A DNA stretch of 64,000 nt from positions 1,110,001 through 1,174,000 of the forward strand of contig NC_135555.1 in NCBI RefSeq assembly GCF_964340395.1, in the 5' to 3' direction. Every line of letters starts with the position of its first letter. Position 1 is the stretch's first letter. The position numbers and the translations under genes were made by a program. Shown piece after piece: positions 35,176 to 47,439 of the stretch. A model generated the notes under the pieces. That model saw only the letters and a program-made list of their open reading frames with translations, was not told the DNA's origin and did not search any database. The stretch is from Glandiceps talaboti. Lineage: Eukaryota > Hemichordata > Enteropneusta > Spengelidae.

Positions 35176-36737
35176 ATGTATGTATGTATGTATGTATGTA
35201 TGTTTGTATAACTCAATATTGTTTTGTTAAACTTGCAGTTTTTTGTGTATGAACAAATAATTCCCACTACACCTAGAGAGAGGATTAAAACAATCACTCA
35301 ATATTAACAACATACAATACTTGATAGTTTACTAATTATTATTACCTAAAGAAAGGATGTACTGCAATTTTCATGACCTCACTCATGTTAATACTGATAA
35401 TAGATTTTCCATATGACATTAGGAATTATCTAAAGATATCGGTATGTGAATATTAATTACATAGAATATTTATTACATTGACAAACCTTAACATAGGGAG
35501 CTCTCTGCTGTACAACCACTAGTTTCTTTTCTTCAGAAAAATACACTGAAACAAACAAATACACAATGTAATTATTAATTACAGAAGAATATCATTTCAA
35601 TTCTTAGCCTGGAATCATGTCCATTTCAACGTAGCGATGGGTCTAGTTTACAGGAGACTCACTTCAGTTAAATTTTAAAGGAGAGAAAGAAGTTTTGCTA
35701 AATTGAGAATCTATGTATATATCATTTGATCCTAGTATAGATTGTATTAATTAACCATCATTGGTTGTTACTCATATCACATTGGAAAGAAAGAAACTAC
35801 ATAGTTTATAGTGATCATACAGCTCTAGGAACAAATGGTGCGAGAATGCCAGGATGGATTGTACATGGAAAGTGAACACCTTTGAATTTACCACTGAATT
35901 TTAATGAATGTACACCTACCTTCAGTTGTTGTAACTAGACTGCCTTGAGTATCTCTGCTTTGACTGAAGGCATCGTTTCCACACACTGGTAAAACACAGT
36001 CAGTGTGAATATAGCCAACTTTAACCAGTTCTAATGTTGTCACTAACAAATCAACTGATAACTGACCAACATTCCCTACAGACACTGAAGGCTTGGAATA
36101 AGAACAAAAATTACAATTATTTGTCAAAAGCATGGAAATCATGAGCAGAGAAATTGTTTAACTGTAAGTACAGTATTTAGTTGGAGGCCTTATCAGTACT
36201 TAAAAGCTAAACTCAAGAAACTTGTGAAACTTAGTTACTATAGTGACTAACTCAAAGAACATTAGATTGATGTACTCTACCTAATGTTATCTAGATAATT
36301 ACAGAATATTTCTCTAGCCTTGGGATTGGAAGTAAGGCCATCTTCAGAGAACATTTCACACCATTCATTGAGTTCTTAATCTAATATATATCTCAGATAT
36401 ATATCTTTGAATACAGTTATATCAATATATGTATATGAAACATTTCTAAAGTCAATAGATTTTTCTATTACATGTAGCTATAGTCTAGATCGTATATCTG
36501 TCGACGTTCTCGCTATCCTCTCCACGGTGGAGATGATTGTAGTGAGTCCAGACTAGACTAATACTTTTACCAGTAATTGTCACATTGTTACTAGTCAGTA
36601 CAATGTACAGTGTCCTCGGTGACAAACCAATATTCTTGAGATAAAAAAAAAGAATGTTATCGGGTACTCACCAAAATAAGTGTGTAACCTTTAAAATCCT
36701 TGGGAGTATTTGGACATCCAACAAACACACTGTCCAT
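31879..36737 (-). CDS. PSMG2: Proteasome assembly chaperone 2
   Basis: PSMG2 (PAC2) pairs with PSMG1 to scaffold alpha-ring assembly of the 20S proteasome. Exons on the minus strand: 36737-36672, 36091-35920, 35545-35487, 34662-34544, 33958-33755, 32552-32429, 31965-31879, which total 831 nt or 276 residues (human 264). All phases match. Recognisable stretches: MDSVFVGCPNTPKDFKGYTL, SVSVGNVGQLSVDLL, KVGYIHTDCVLPVCGND, CERLIEWIQSYHFDKVLLL, TPLRYIATPVLQQ, IFIPGGGIARRLF, FCAEGNNVPDAM, NEWLKLLPS and the C-terminal WKIPNSWNLLFGSSF, each paralleling human PSMG2. The last acceptor was chosen for its strong tract TTCCACTTCCCTTTCAG. The insert between TPVLQQ and PGGG is longer than in human. It shares a promoter with ZFAND1. 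Confidence 0.95.
32622..32672 (-). repeat. Partial duplicate of the 5' end of PSMG2 exon 6
   Basis: The words CACAGAATA and GCTAGTGGTATGTTATCTTT occur both inside exon 6 (from about 32513) and again from 32624, 110-115 bp away in the intron. On the minus strand the extra copy precedes the real exon. Its own acceptor region has changed, so it is probably not spliced. Confidence 0.7.
32734..33092. mobile_element. PIF/Harbinger-type MITE, 359 bp, with TAA duplication
   Basis: Ends GGCCCAATAAAAAAAAAATG with TGTGGTTCC, and the complement GGAACCAAACAATT with TTTTTTTTGGCC, form imperfect inverted repeats. The same TAA flanks both sides (32731-32733 and 33093-33095). A 3-bp TAA/TTA duplication and GG-starting ends are the PIF/Harbinger pattern. 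It has no coding capacity and lies in PSMG2 intron 5. Confidence 0.7.
34956..35203 (+). repeat. Compound tetranucleotide microsatellite
   Basis: A long (GTAT)n run of about 42 units passes into about 13 (GTCT) units and back to (GTAT)n, inside PSMG2 intron 3. Frames over it encode only MYVC or YIHT repeats and are not genes. Confidence 0.97.
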
Positions 36738-36899
36738 AATTGTATTTGTCTATCGTTTATCTAGCTGAAATCATGTTTCTGTACTTCCCTCCTCATTTGC
36801 TTCGTAATTTACGACAGCGCCATCTATAGGTCAGAGAAGGACGAGGTCAAAGGTCATAGAAGTAACTGCAGACGACTTTCTAATTTTCACCTTATCATC
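36738..36899. promoter_or_regulatory. Bidirectional promoter of PSMG2 and ZFAND1
   Basis: Only 162 bp separate the two divergent start codons, so both 5' UTRs and the core promoter must lie in or near it. There is no TATA box near either start. A GCGCCATCT word (36805-36813), similar to YY1 or CTCF-type sites, and a perfect DR1 are present. Confidence 0.75.
36844..36856 (+). promoter_or_regulatory. Perfect DR1 nuclear-receptor element
   Basis: The sequence AGGTCA-A-AGGTCA is the consensus direct repeat with one-base spacer bound by HNF4, RXR/PPAR and COUP-TF type receptors. It is 44 bp upstream of the ZFAND1 ATG and 107 bp from that of PSMG2. A chance 13-base exact match in 162 bp is unlikely, but binding is not shown. 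Confidence 0.6.
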
Positions 36900-39800
36900 A
36901 TGGCAGAGTTGAATATTGGACAACATTGCAGCGTGATCACCTGCAAACAGTTAGGTTTGTTACCGTTATATGCACACATATATCATTAGCGTCCATTCAA
37001 CGTGTGTTCAACGCGTTCTTGCCATTTCTACATCGTCCATTTGTTGTACTAACTCATCGATGCTATAGACTTCTATTCTGTGTATGGGAAATGGTGGGAT
37101 GGGGGGGGGGGTGCAGTTAAAACCTTAAAGCAAGTTGCAACATTTTCACCTTGGATGTATAAGTGAGATCTGAACTGTTAACACATCCATATTTTGACCA
37201 ACAGTTAGACCAAGGAAGCCTAGTAAGTATAAACCTTCAACATGTTGAAGGTGGCCACACAGTCATGATTTACTAAATTTGGTAGAAAATGAATTTCACC
37301 ATTTAATTTTTTGTTCTTATGATACTAATAATGAAAGAAAGTTCTTCTTATGACAAACGATACATTTTTGCATGACCTCAGACGATAAACCTCCTCTTGG
37401 AAAATTTCTTGTTGATGTAAACAGTCCTCTAGCAGTCGGCTAAAGGATTGAATTCACATAATTTCAGCAATGTTATTTTTGTATGCTTTACCATACTTGC
37501 TATATGGTGTTATGCAATAAAGATTGATTGTTAACAAATGAATATAGAAAGTAATACTCTAGATTGATGAAAGAGAAATGAAGAATTTGATAGAAATAAT
37601 TTGTTTTATGATTCAATACTCTGAAAAAGTGAAAAGGACATTGGATGTGAATGTTAGTATTTTCTTGTTCCTATATCTGATCACTACACAGTATGCTATA
37701 TTATTTATATGATTGAGTTCATTTCTCACATTTCTCATTACTCACAAGAATTATGTGTAATATATCTTTCAGATTTCTTGCCATTTACTTGCAATGGATG
37801 TCTCCAACTATTTTGGTGAGTAATGAAACTGATTAATTAAAAAGGGGCTAGGAAACTGTATAGATTTCTGTACCTTGTACCACAACTTTATATGGAATCG
37901 TTGACAAAAATGCTACTAAATACCATTCAAAATAAAACAAAGACATGCATGAATAAGATGTGACAAAAGTTGGTATAAATGTTAGAATGATGTTAGGCAA
38001 TGTTTTAAAATGATGTTGACACAAATCCAAACAACTCTTAAATACTCACACTACAGCTTGTATGTTTTGTACAGATTGCAATAACATAATGTAAACTATA
38101 TTTCTAAAAAAGTGATTTACCAGTAAATAGCTACTATAGACCTGATGCTAATGATTATTTGACTTTATCTTGATATATTTGTTTTGTTAATTTTGCAGTC
38201 TTGAACACCGGTCCATTGATTCTCATAACTGCACACAGGTAAGTTGAACAGTGTGTATGTCTACATGTCAACATGACAGGGTTGCAAGTTCCCTATTACT
38301 TACATTAAGTTCAATGTTAACAGTGTGTATGTCTACATGTCAACATGGCGGGGTTGCCTTAGTTCCCTATTACTTACATTCCATAAGAAAAAGAGCACAC
38401 TTACAGAAAGGTAGAATTCTCAATATATATTCATTGTTTGCCATTGTGATGGTTATTCAATTCCAAAACTTGTTAAAAGAATTGTTTTGTGAGAGTTATT
38501 TACACGTACTGTTGAGTATAATCATGAAAAACTGATAAGTAACTTCTATTGAAGGTTGCAATAGTTAGTTCTTCTACCACGACCAAGGGTTATTGTTATT
38601 TACAGAGAATGTTTCACTTGTTCAGGTTGACAATCTTTGTCAAACTCTCTGATTGCAGGCTCTACTGCTTGGATAGTTTGACAAAGTCATGGTACAAGAA
38701 CTAATTATTACCTATACTATGTTTTACTGTTAGGATGAACATTGTCTGAACTATTGAAGGTTTGATGTAGACTGATGTATAATATACTACTGAGCAACCC
38801 AATTCAAATAATCCATGGCCAGCCCAGTACTTGTACTTGTAGTAAATTAATTAGTTTATACCAATCCATCAGAATTCATTGACAACTCAGAACTTATTGC
38901 ATCTCTTTGCATAAAATTATTAACAAAGATAACAATGCAAAAAGTAATAGCTTGCACAGTGGCATGACTAGTACACATGCACATCCCATATACTATGCAA
39001 TGTTTTCTTGGTGGTTTTACCCAAGGATGCATTGTGGCACAATGACTATGCATGTGCGTTCCTAATATACTAATATATGTGCATTCTTCATGCGGAGGGC
39101 GCTATCTACAATATCATCGTGAGGCAGCCGGTCACAAATTGAATCTACCCTGCGTGAGCTTATGGGCTTTGCCTTGTTATGATATTAGCCATAATGCTCA
39201 ATACATATAAATATCGGTTGCTAATTTATACTATTTTTTTCAATTGTAGGATAATGTGTGTGATGATAAACCAAGTGTAGAAGGACCCAAATCCTATGAC
39301 TGCTCATTGACAGACTGTAACAATAAGGAATTAATGCCTGTAAGATGTCAACATTGTCAACAGATGTTTTGTCTCAGGTATGTGACATAGATGTTAATTT
39401 GAGCTATTGGTCTTTGTAGATACTGCTAATAGTCTGTAAGGTACGCCGTGACGGGTGCTCGCACACATCGGTCAACCCCTCACACAATGACAAGGGTGAG
39501 AGGAGGCCGGTGAGGGCAGAACATACGGCACGACATATCTTACAGTTTAATACTGCTAGCAGAGCCTGACTGCTAGGAGAAGGGATGGGTACAGGTGTGG
39601 GAATTAGCTGAATTCTAAAGTCTGTGTACTCATTCCATTTTATTGCCATTGAAGTGAAACAAGCTAGTCAATATTTTATTCCAAAAATAACTAATAAATA
39701 TTTTATTCAAAATTGAATTATCACTAAATGTAAAATAGAGTTTGTTTGTTTGTTAGTTTGTTTGTTTGTTTGTTTGTTTGTTTGTCACAGTATCAAGGTA

Positions 39801-42800
39801 ACTTGAGTTCTATCATGCACACTACATTGGTACAGTTACACTGATTTTTGCCAACAGGACAGATTTTATGGCAATGTTACCAGCCCCTGATCCCCACTTT
39901 TTAATTTTTTCAATGCTCTGTTGTAATTAAAACAGTCACAGACATCAGCAAGACCATAACTGTGAGAAATATGAAGCTCCAGCTCAAAAAATGACAAAAA
40001 CTGCTGAACACATAAAACAGATAACAGGTTAGTTTGTAGTTAATTATTGTCTCGTCACTGTATGTCATTACTGTAACATAAAAATGACCGTGTTGACAAA
40101 AGAGAAACACAAAGTGTTATATGTCTTTATACAATCAAGTACATGTACTAATATTGTCTGCAATGCATGTTATTTCCGTATTTCTAATCTGCCTAACCCG
40201 GGCAAAGATGGTCAACTTAAATTTAGTCCTCTGTATGATTCAAATGCCACCTCTCAAACAAAATAAATGAGAGTAAATCAAACCAATGTAAAAACTGAAT
40301 GTATGTTCACCAAATTTGTTTTTGTATGCCCATGACAAGTAAGATGCAACATGATTGGCTGTGTGTCTCTCACTGAGCAGAAATTCGTTTGCATGTGTGC
40401 CAGTTCAGATGTAGAGGAGGCGATCAGGCTAAAAAATTTAAACATGTAAACATAACGAAGGTAAAATAGCAATGAACGATTAGCCGACATCTACATCGGA
40501 TTTTAACCAAATTTGTCTTTGTCATGACTAAAAAAATTGCTTTGAAGACATCACCAAATAAAGAACTAGAAGTCTGTATTGTATTTATGAAAATCTATTT
40601 CTATATCATGTTCCTCTACAGAGTCAAAGAAAGAGAAAGGTGCAATAAAGAAAAGTGGACAAGGTGCAAAATCCAAGAAGACAGCTGCTAAAGTAGCATT
40701 AATGAAAATGAAACTACATGCCAATGGTGATAAGGGATTGCCTCAAGTAAGTTATAGTGCGCCATCTAGTGGCCAAAACCAATTACTGGTAGAACTAGTG
40801 TAACTATAGCACTGTTAGCAGTCTGTTCATGCAGTTTAGTCACTTTGTACTTTGGACATTCAAAGTTTTATGATGCCATAAGAGATATAAATTTATTGTC
40901 CCACATCGTAAAAAAGGTAACTTGTCTTTTACTCTTTGTTCAATAAAAGGCTTGAATACATTATGCATATAAAATAACTTTATACAATTTACCAAAAATA
41001 ACCATTCCACAAAATACCCTTTCTGCAAAATGTGCAGGTACACACTGTACATTGAGTAAGATTCTATGTGCTAGAGTCTATATCATTAGTGACAGAGGCA
41101 GCTGACTGTAAATCTCCAGGTAGTCTGTACAGTGACATTCTATGCAATGAAGTCTATATCATTAGTGACAGCTAGAGGCAGCTGACTGCAAATCTCCAGG
41201 TAGTCTGTATAGTGCATAGCATTCTATGCAGTGAAGTCTATGATAAGTGACAGAGAGACTGATGACAGCACCTCATGTCTTGGTATTCTGTATAGAGAGT
41301 AGTGTACATTATACAGTTGCTATGAATATTTGTATGTGAACAGTAATGAAACATTGAGAAAGATTCCATATACATTACCAAACTTTTAATGTTTTGAGAG
41401 TGAAGAATTATACTTTGAATGACTTATCTAGGTGATGTACACAAGTGTGCCCTCTAGAGGTATGTAAGGATATTAAAGGTGAACAAGAGCATGGCCAAAA
41501 TGGTAGATAATAGTAGTACTAGTATTTAAAATGCAGCACTTGGTCAAAAGTAGATGAAGTGCATGAAATATAGTTGAGAATAGTGCTATTAAAATCTGGC
41601 ACTTTGGTACCAGCATGTCTAGCACGCTTACATACCTCTCACTCAGTAGAAAGTATTTTCACTGTGGATCAAACTGATAAAAACTGAGATTTCTTGTGTG
41701 TTGCCATATAGTAAGAGATGGATAAAAACACCAAGTTTTGGTCCATCACTTGAAAGTGCTATGTATCAATGAAGTGTCAAACTGGCCTTAGAGGGCAGTC
41801 TGCTATGCACATGTTTATTTTGAACTGTTGTCATAGAAGTGATGCTACTTTGAGAAGAGCTGTACATTTACAATAATGTATTACTTTGAGAAGAAGTGTA
41901 CACATTAATGAATTTGACTTTTTTTCAGAGTGAAAGAATATACTTTGAGGTACTTTTACCACTAGAACATAAAATAAAGAGTCAACCCATGTTTTTCTCC
42001 AAAATGTGGACAGTTGGTAGGATTGTTGACAAGATAGCTGAACTAGCCAGTTTACCAAATAACAACAATGTGTCAACAGCTAAGGTAAGTTTTGTGTTAG
42101 CTTACCTCAAAGTTTGTGTATTTTATTGTAAATAAGCATAGTGTATGTAATATCAGCTGACAGGAAAGTGTTGTTTTAACCAACCTTTGAATTATACGAA
42201 GAGTATGAATATTTGGCAATGAATAAGGACAATTTATCAACAGCAAAGGAAAATAAATGTTGTATTTATATAACCTGTGCTTGAAATAATTTAATTGCCG
42301 TAAATACACATACCTATATAGATACTCTGAGACATGGTACACCCATACTTAATCTGAAATGCTAGACTTTATGATGTTCTGTACCATTCTTTCCAAAAAT
42401 AACCATATGGACATAGCTATTATAGTGTTCATCAAACCCAGAATGTTATACCTAGTTCCCCATTTTCACAAAGCTCTTTCTCATATTGAAGTTGATTGTA
42501 CAAATGATTATTACACTGCTTTTATAGCTTGACAACTTAAACTGTAATCTAGGGAGGTATAGATGATGGCAATATGTTGCATTAATGTGGGCAGTGTATT
42601 GCTATCAGTATTATCCTCTGGACACCAAAAGGAGATGATATAGATGATATGGTATGTGGGCCAAGTATTCCTACGAGGAAATCTTAGAGCTCTGTAACCC
42701 TAATTAGATGTTATAGATGAGGGCAATATATGATGGATGACGGACAGGTATTCCTGTGAGAAAAAGTTCACTTGGCAACAAAAGCAGATGATTTAGATGA

Positions 42801-44644
42801 TATGGTGTATGGGCCAAGTATTCCTACGAGTTTTAGAACTCTGTAACCCTAATTAGATGATATAGATGAGGGCAACGTTATGCATTAAACCGTTTATGGA
42901 GGACGGGCCAAGTATTCCTGTGAGAAAAAGTTCACTCGACACCAAAATCAGATGATTTAGATGATATGATGTATGGGCCAAGTATTTTTATGAAGAAGAG
43001 ATTTCTTGACATCAGAATTTGATAATATAGATGATATGGTATATCAGGCTAAGTATTCCTATGAGGGAGAGATTTCCTGACACCAGAATTTGATAATATA
43101 GATGATATGGTATATCGGGCTAAGTAATCCTATGAGGGAGAGATTTCTTGACACCAGAATTTGATAATATAGATGATATGGTTAAAAGATTGGTCATTTA
43201 GGTATTGTGTTCCCCATTTACATTTGTAATTCTATTAATATTTAAATGATAGTTACCAGATTTTTAAAACATTGGATTGGTTCATACTAATATAAAAATT
43301 GAAGAGATGGTTCGCGAAAAAGTATCTTTGGATCATTCTGCAAAACAAATAATAAATAGCATTTAGGGGATACACTGTAGATAGAAGTTACAATTAGTTT
43401 GTCTTGTTTTCTCTATGTACTGGTAGTACACCTCAACAATAACTGTCTGATGTAAGGAAGGGTTCCCTCTATAACATTGTATTTACCCAGCTGTACAAAT
43501 GAATACCTGATAGGATGAGATAGTTATATGAAAGTTTACCCAGATGTGTAAATGGGTATCTGGTGGGATGTGATTGTTATGTGAAGGTTACCCAGATGTG
43601 TAAATGGATACCTGATAGGATGTGATTGTTATGTGAAGGTTTACCCAGCTGTATAAATGGGTATTTGGTAGGATGTGATTGTTTTGTGAAGGTTAACCAG
43701 ATGTTTAAATGGGTACCTGATAGGATGTGATTGTTATGTGAAGGTTTACCCAGCTGTATAAATGGGTATTTGGTAGGATGTGATTGTTTTGTGAAGGTTT
43801 ACCCAGCTGTATAAATGGGTGCCAGGTAGGATGTGATTGTTATGTGAAGGTTTACCCAGATGTGTAAATGGGTACCTGGTAGGATGTGATTGTTATGTGA
43901 AGGTTTACCCAGCTGTATAAATGGGTACCTGGTAGGAGGTGATTGTTATGTGAAGGTTTACAAAGCTGTATAAATGGGTATCTGGTAGGATGTGATTGTT
44001 ATGTGAAGGTTTACCCAGATGTGTAAATGGGTACCTGGTAGGATGTGATTGTTATGTGAAGGTTTACCCAGATGTGTAAATGGGTACTTGGTAGGATGTG
44101 ATTGTTATGTGAAGGTTTACAAAGCTGTAGAAGTGGGGAGCTGATAGGATGTGATAGTTACTTGCCAGATTTAATCCCATCATAGTTAGTAGTATGGTAC
44201 CATGAAATGTATACTCCCATGGTGTAACAAGCTGTGTGATAAGTCTGTTGGGGTAGTAATTATACTTGGAGCACATTGTGAGAGAGTGCTAGGTTATAAG
44301 CAAATGCAAAGAGGAACAAAATCTCCATGCTTACAGAAATAAAATTATGTGTAAACTAAAATTAAAATAAATTTTAATGTGTGCCTGTACTAATGACAAT
44401 AAATACTTGATATGCATTACAACAGTTAATTTTATATTAACTCAAAATTGTGTATTTCTCATGACAGAAACTCCGAGTGTTTGATGCTGATAGTGGAAGT
44501 ATTTTACCATTGGAGGATAGACTTGAAACATGCTTAGAAAGTGAAAATGCGACATTACTGAATGGAGGACAAATTATCATAGAGTATGTGGATGACAGTT
44601 GTACCTTGGTATCAAATACAGAAACCTACACATCCAGGTCATAG
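36900..44644 (+). CDS. ZFAND1: AN1-type zinc finger protein 1
   Basis: In human, ZFAND1 recruits p97/VCP and the 26S proteasome to arsenite-induced stress granules. Exons: 36900-36954, 37773-37815, 38199-38238, 39250-39377, 39936-40027, 40622-40746, 41929-42084, 44468-44644, totalling 816 nt or 271 residues (human 268), with phase kept throughout. The start MAELNIGQHC is nearly identical to human MAELDIGQHC. Two AN1 fingers are visible: HCSVITC, FTCNGC, FCLEHRSIDSHNC, then YDCSLTDC, VRCQHC, FCLSHRHQQDHNC. A Lys-rich linker follows (KKSGQGAKSKKTAAKVALMK), then the ubiquitin-like C-terminal domain (ERIYFEVLLP, KSQPMFFSKMWTVGR, LRVFDADSG, LLNGGQIIIEYV). The last residues are less conserved. It is divergent from PSMG2. 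Confidence 0.97.
39434..39545. mobile_element. Miniature inverted-repeat element, 112 bp (long copy)
   Basis: Ends CTGTAAGGTACGCCGTGACG and GGCACGACATATCTTACAG are imperfect inverted repeats. The inside shares CACACATC, CAACCCCT and GAGGGCAGAAC with the copy at 25490. It lies in ZFAND1 intron 4. A third partial end, CTGTAAGGTATGCC, lies at 45708-45721. Confidence 0.6.
40759..40772 (-). promoter_or_regulatory. CTCF-like core motif
   Basis: The minus strand reads CCACTAGATGGCGC, which fits the animal CTCF core CCASYAGRKGGCRS at every position. It lies 12 bp after the ZFAND1 exon 6 donor. A one-mismatch relative, CCTCTAGAGGGCAC, is at 41447-41460. Binding is inferred only. Confidence 0.4.
41055..41300 (+). 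repeat. About 80-bp tandem repeat, nearly 3 copies, ZFAND1 intron 6
   Basis: ATTCTATG, AGTCTATATCATTAGTGACAG and CTCCAGGTAGTCTGTA recur at spacings of 76 and 84 bp, with small indels. Confidence 0.75.
42560..43185 (+). repeat. Degenerate 71-bp tandem repeat, ZFAND1 intron 7
   Basis: GATAATATAGATGATATGG recurs at 43021, 43092 and 43163 with an exact 71-bp period. More diverged copies (GATGATTTAGATGATATGG, GGGCCAAGTATTCCT) precede them from about 42560. Confidence 0.8.
43487..44170 (+). repeat. 53-bp minisatellite, about 12 copies, ZFAND1 intron 7
   Basis: The unit reads GGATGTGATTGTTATGTGAA, GGTTTACCCAGATGTGTAAA, TGGGTACCTGGTA. A dyad TACCCA / TGGGTA with a 10-nt loop is kept in most copies, while the loop alternates between GATGTGTAAA and GCTGTATAAA. 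Confidence 0.93.
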
Positions 44645-44892
44645 TGAAAACAGTTTATGAGAGAGAGAACAGTGTCATTCATATCTACAAGGCAGTTGAT
44701 GTGACTGACATGAACAATACATAATCAACGACAAAGAAACAGTCAGCAGAACTTGTTAGGATTAGGAAGAAAGGAAAGACAATATTGATTCCTACTTGCC
44801 AACATGCTAAGATCAGATATGTCACTATGTTTGCAGGCAGTATTGTAAAGAACAAGAAGTCGAAAACTGTCAGTATACAACTGAGTGTACTA

Positions 44893-45125
44893 ACATTCCT
44901 AGTGATATCCAGAAACTTGTTGAGTACCGTCAGATAGTCACATTGATATCCAGAAACTTGTTGAGTACCATCAGATAGTCACATTGATATCCAGAAACTT
45001 GTTGAGTACCGTCAGATAGTCACATTGATATCCAGAAACTTGTTGAGTACCGTCAGATATAGTCACAGTGATATCCAGAAACTTGTTGAGTACCGTCAGA
45101 TAGTGACAGTGATATCCAGCATTTA
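44893..45125 (+). repeat. ZFAND1: 41-bp tandem repeat in ZFAND1 3' UTR, about 5 copies
   Basis: TGATATCCAGAAACTTGTTG, AGTACCGTCAGATAGTCACA, T repeats with few changes just after the ZFAND1 stop and before AATAAA at 45647-45652, so it is probably transcribed. Confidence 0.85.
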
Positions 45126-45646
45126 TTGAAGGAGACAAAACTTGCTCAGTACTGTCAGATAGTCATCGTGATATCCAGTTATGAAACCTGCCAGTGGCAC
45201 ACAAAAGTGTATGATGACATTGGAAATGGTTGAGAACATACACTGTCATCACTTTCAATAGTACCAGTACCAGAATTTGCTGAAATCATCATACTAACAT
45301 TACAAAGCTACATAACAGTCCAAAATGTCAGAACAATATTGATTAGATGCATATCTGTGACAGAAGTAAATAACTTTTATATTAAGATCAGATAGAGCTA
45401 GACATCACAGTTTTGAAAAGAGTGAAATTGTCCATACAACACTGGCAGTACTATGAACTTACAACAGGTTGATGGTGTAGCTCAGTGTAGGGATAGACTG
45501 TCAAGTTTGTTTGTGTTCAGTGTTTATTAGTATTACCAGTATTAGCAGTACAGTTAGACAGCTATCAAAGTCAAGATGCAAGTATCAAGATAAGGTGAGC
45601 TAGATATAAATTCATATCTTTAATATATTATAGTAGTTATGATTTG

Positions 45647-45652
45647 AATAAA
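45647..45652 (+). terminator. ZFAND1: Candidate poly(A) signal of ZFAND1
   Basis: First clear AATAAA after the stop codon, about 1 kb downstream. Confidence 0.4.
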
Positions 45653-47439
45653 ATGCTTTGAGATTATCATATTGATGTTACCTTCATTAAAGTTTCTCTG
45701 TAAGGTATGCCCCCTCTTCTCTCCCTATGAATCGATTTAGTTGAATATGGTTTGAAGCCATCTCAGGAGGGAGGGTAATTTTGAACCAATTCAAAGTGGA
45801 TTTGTGCTCTTCATTTGTTTCACATACTGTATTCTAACAGCTGCTACTGAATAAAAATGGTAGAAACACCATGAGAAAGGTGTGAATATATAGACAGTGG
45901 AGATGGTGTGACTAACTGACACCTGTACTTGTCACTCCATTTGATAAGTAGGTGTTGTAGTTTGACAGACGGCTTGCATCAAAGATTATCCAAGGCAAAT
46001 TTGATGTTTTCTTTCATTTATAACACTGAATATATAACTAGCACCTTGCTGACTAAGGATAAGGTGTGGTTGTTGTTCTGGCCTCTGCAACTATAGACCC
46101 TATGTGAAATATAGGATCTATGCTGCAACCATGGATCTGTTATTGAGACTCAATAGATCCATGCTGCAACCCACAACTTATTGAGGGTCCAATGTATTAA
46201 ATATTACAATGGAAAATAAAACTAAACCCCTGCACAATTGCTTCACTAGCTACATGTATGTAGGAAAATAAAGATAAATTCATTATACAAAACAAGTCTC
46301 AATGTTATAGTCATGGTGATGAAATGAGAGCTAAAATATGTCCTTATTAGTCCAATTTCATGTGTTTGCTGCTCACTACAGTTTCAGAGTGATCAAACTA
46401 CTTATTATTTTCATTACACAATAGCTGTGATGAAATTGAAACTAGCCAATCGTGGGTAAAAATCTGTTTATCTTGTAGAACATGCAACAAATATTCATCT
46501 AAGAATAGAAATACCAGATAATGTCGTAAAGTCACACAGCTATACTATGATAATAATAATACTTTATTTTTTGAGAGTAACTTCCATCAAAACAATAACA
46601 AACCGCTTCACAATAAAATATATAACAAATGATTTAAAAATACAATGATAAAAGTAAGACCAGCTCGAATACAATGATGAAAGTAATACTGTTACTGTAA
46701 CCACAATTGAAATGCCAGATAATGTCCTAAAGTCACACAGCTATACTGTCGCTGTAACCACTTTTGCATAGTAGTTTCTCAGGAGATTTAGAAAGCGTTA
46801 TGGTAAATCTAATTATAAATATTTCATTCACATTTTAATGATTAATCCATTTCCTGTCTGGCATTTTGACATAATAATCTCAACAAAAAAAAAACATTCA
46901 GAAATAATTTGATATGTAGGACAATACTTCCTGTTTAGTGTGTAATACCATCAGTACTAATTGAATTATTATTTGTCTCTGAAATTACACTGAATGAAAT
47001 GTGTAGACTGACACAGGATAAACAGCTGAAATTTTCTATAGTACATCACAGATGAATGATAGATAATTTATCACATTCTAAATATAGCCACACAAGTGAA
47101 TAAAACTTACAACTATTCCATGATTGTATTGTAACTTGTAAATAATTCACTTATTTTGACAAAATTTTAGTGTTTATGACTTTATGTCTGGCTACGGCAC
47201 TAGTACTCCAACTCTAGAAATGTTTGTGTTAACGAATCAATAAAAATTTGTTATGACCATTTAGGAATTGTGATGAAGCAATCAAGTTCAGTTTCAATCT
47301 CAATGCATAATTGTCTTACTAATACATTTTATTGCTATGGCAACTAGTCATTTGAAGTAGAAGTCTCATTTCAAGGTGTAAACTGTGTAATGAAAATTAA
47401 CAGGATATTTCATTCATCAACAAAGTTGATGTGTTTTTA
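45653..47439. other. Non-coding intergenic sequence
   Basis: No exon-like frame. A MITE end (CTGTAAGGTATGCC) sits at 45708-45721. Near 46090-46180 a short duplicated phrase occurs (GGATCTATGCTGCAACC / AGATCCATGCTGCAACC). Otherwise AT-rich unique sequence. Confidence 0.4.

Noticed and set aside
34845-35297. Frames of MYVC, SVCL and YIHT repeats
   Set aside because: Translation of a tetranucleotide microsatellite.
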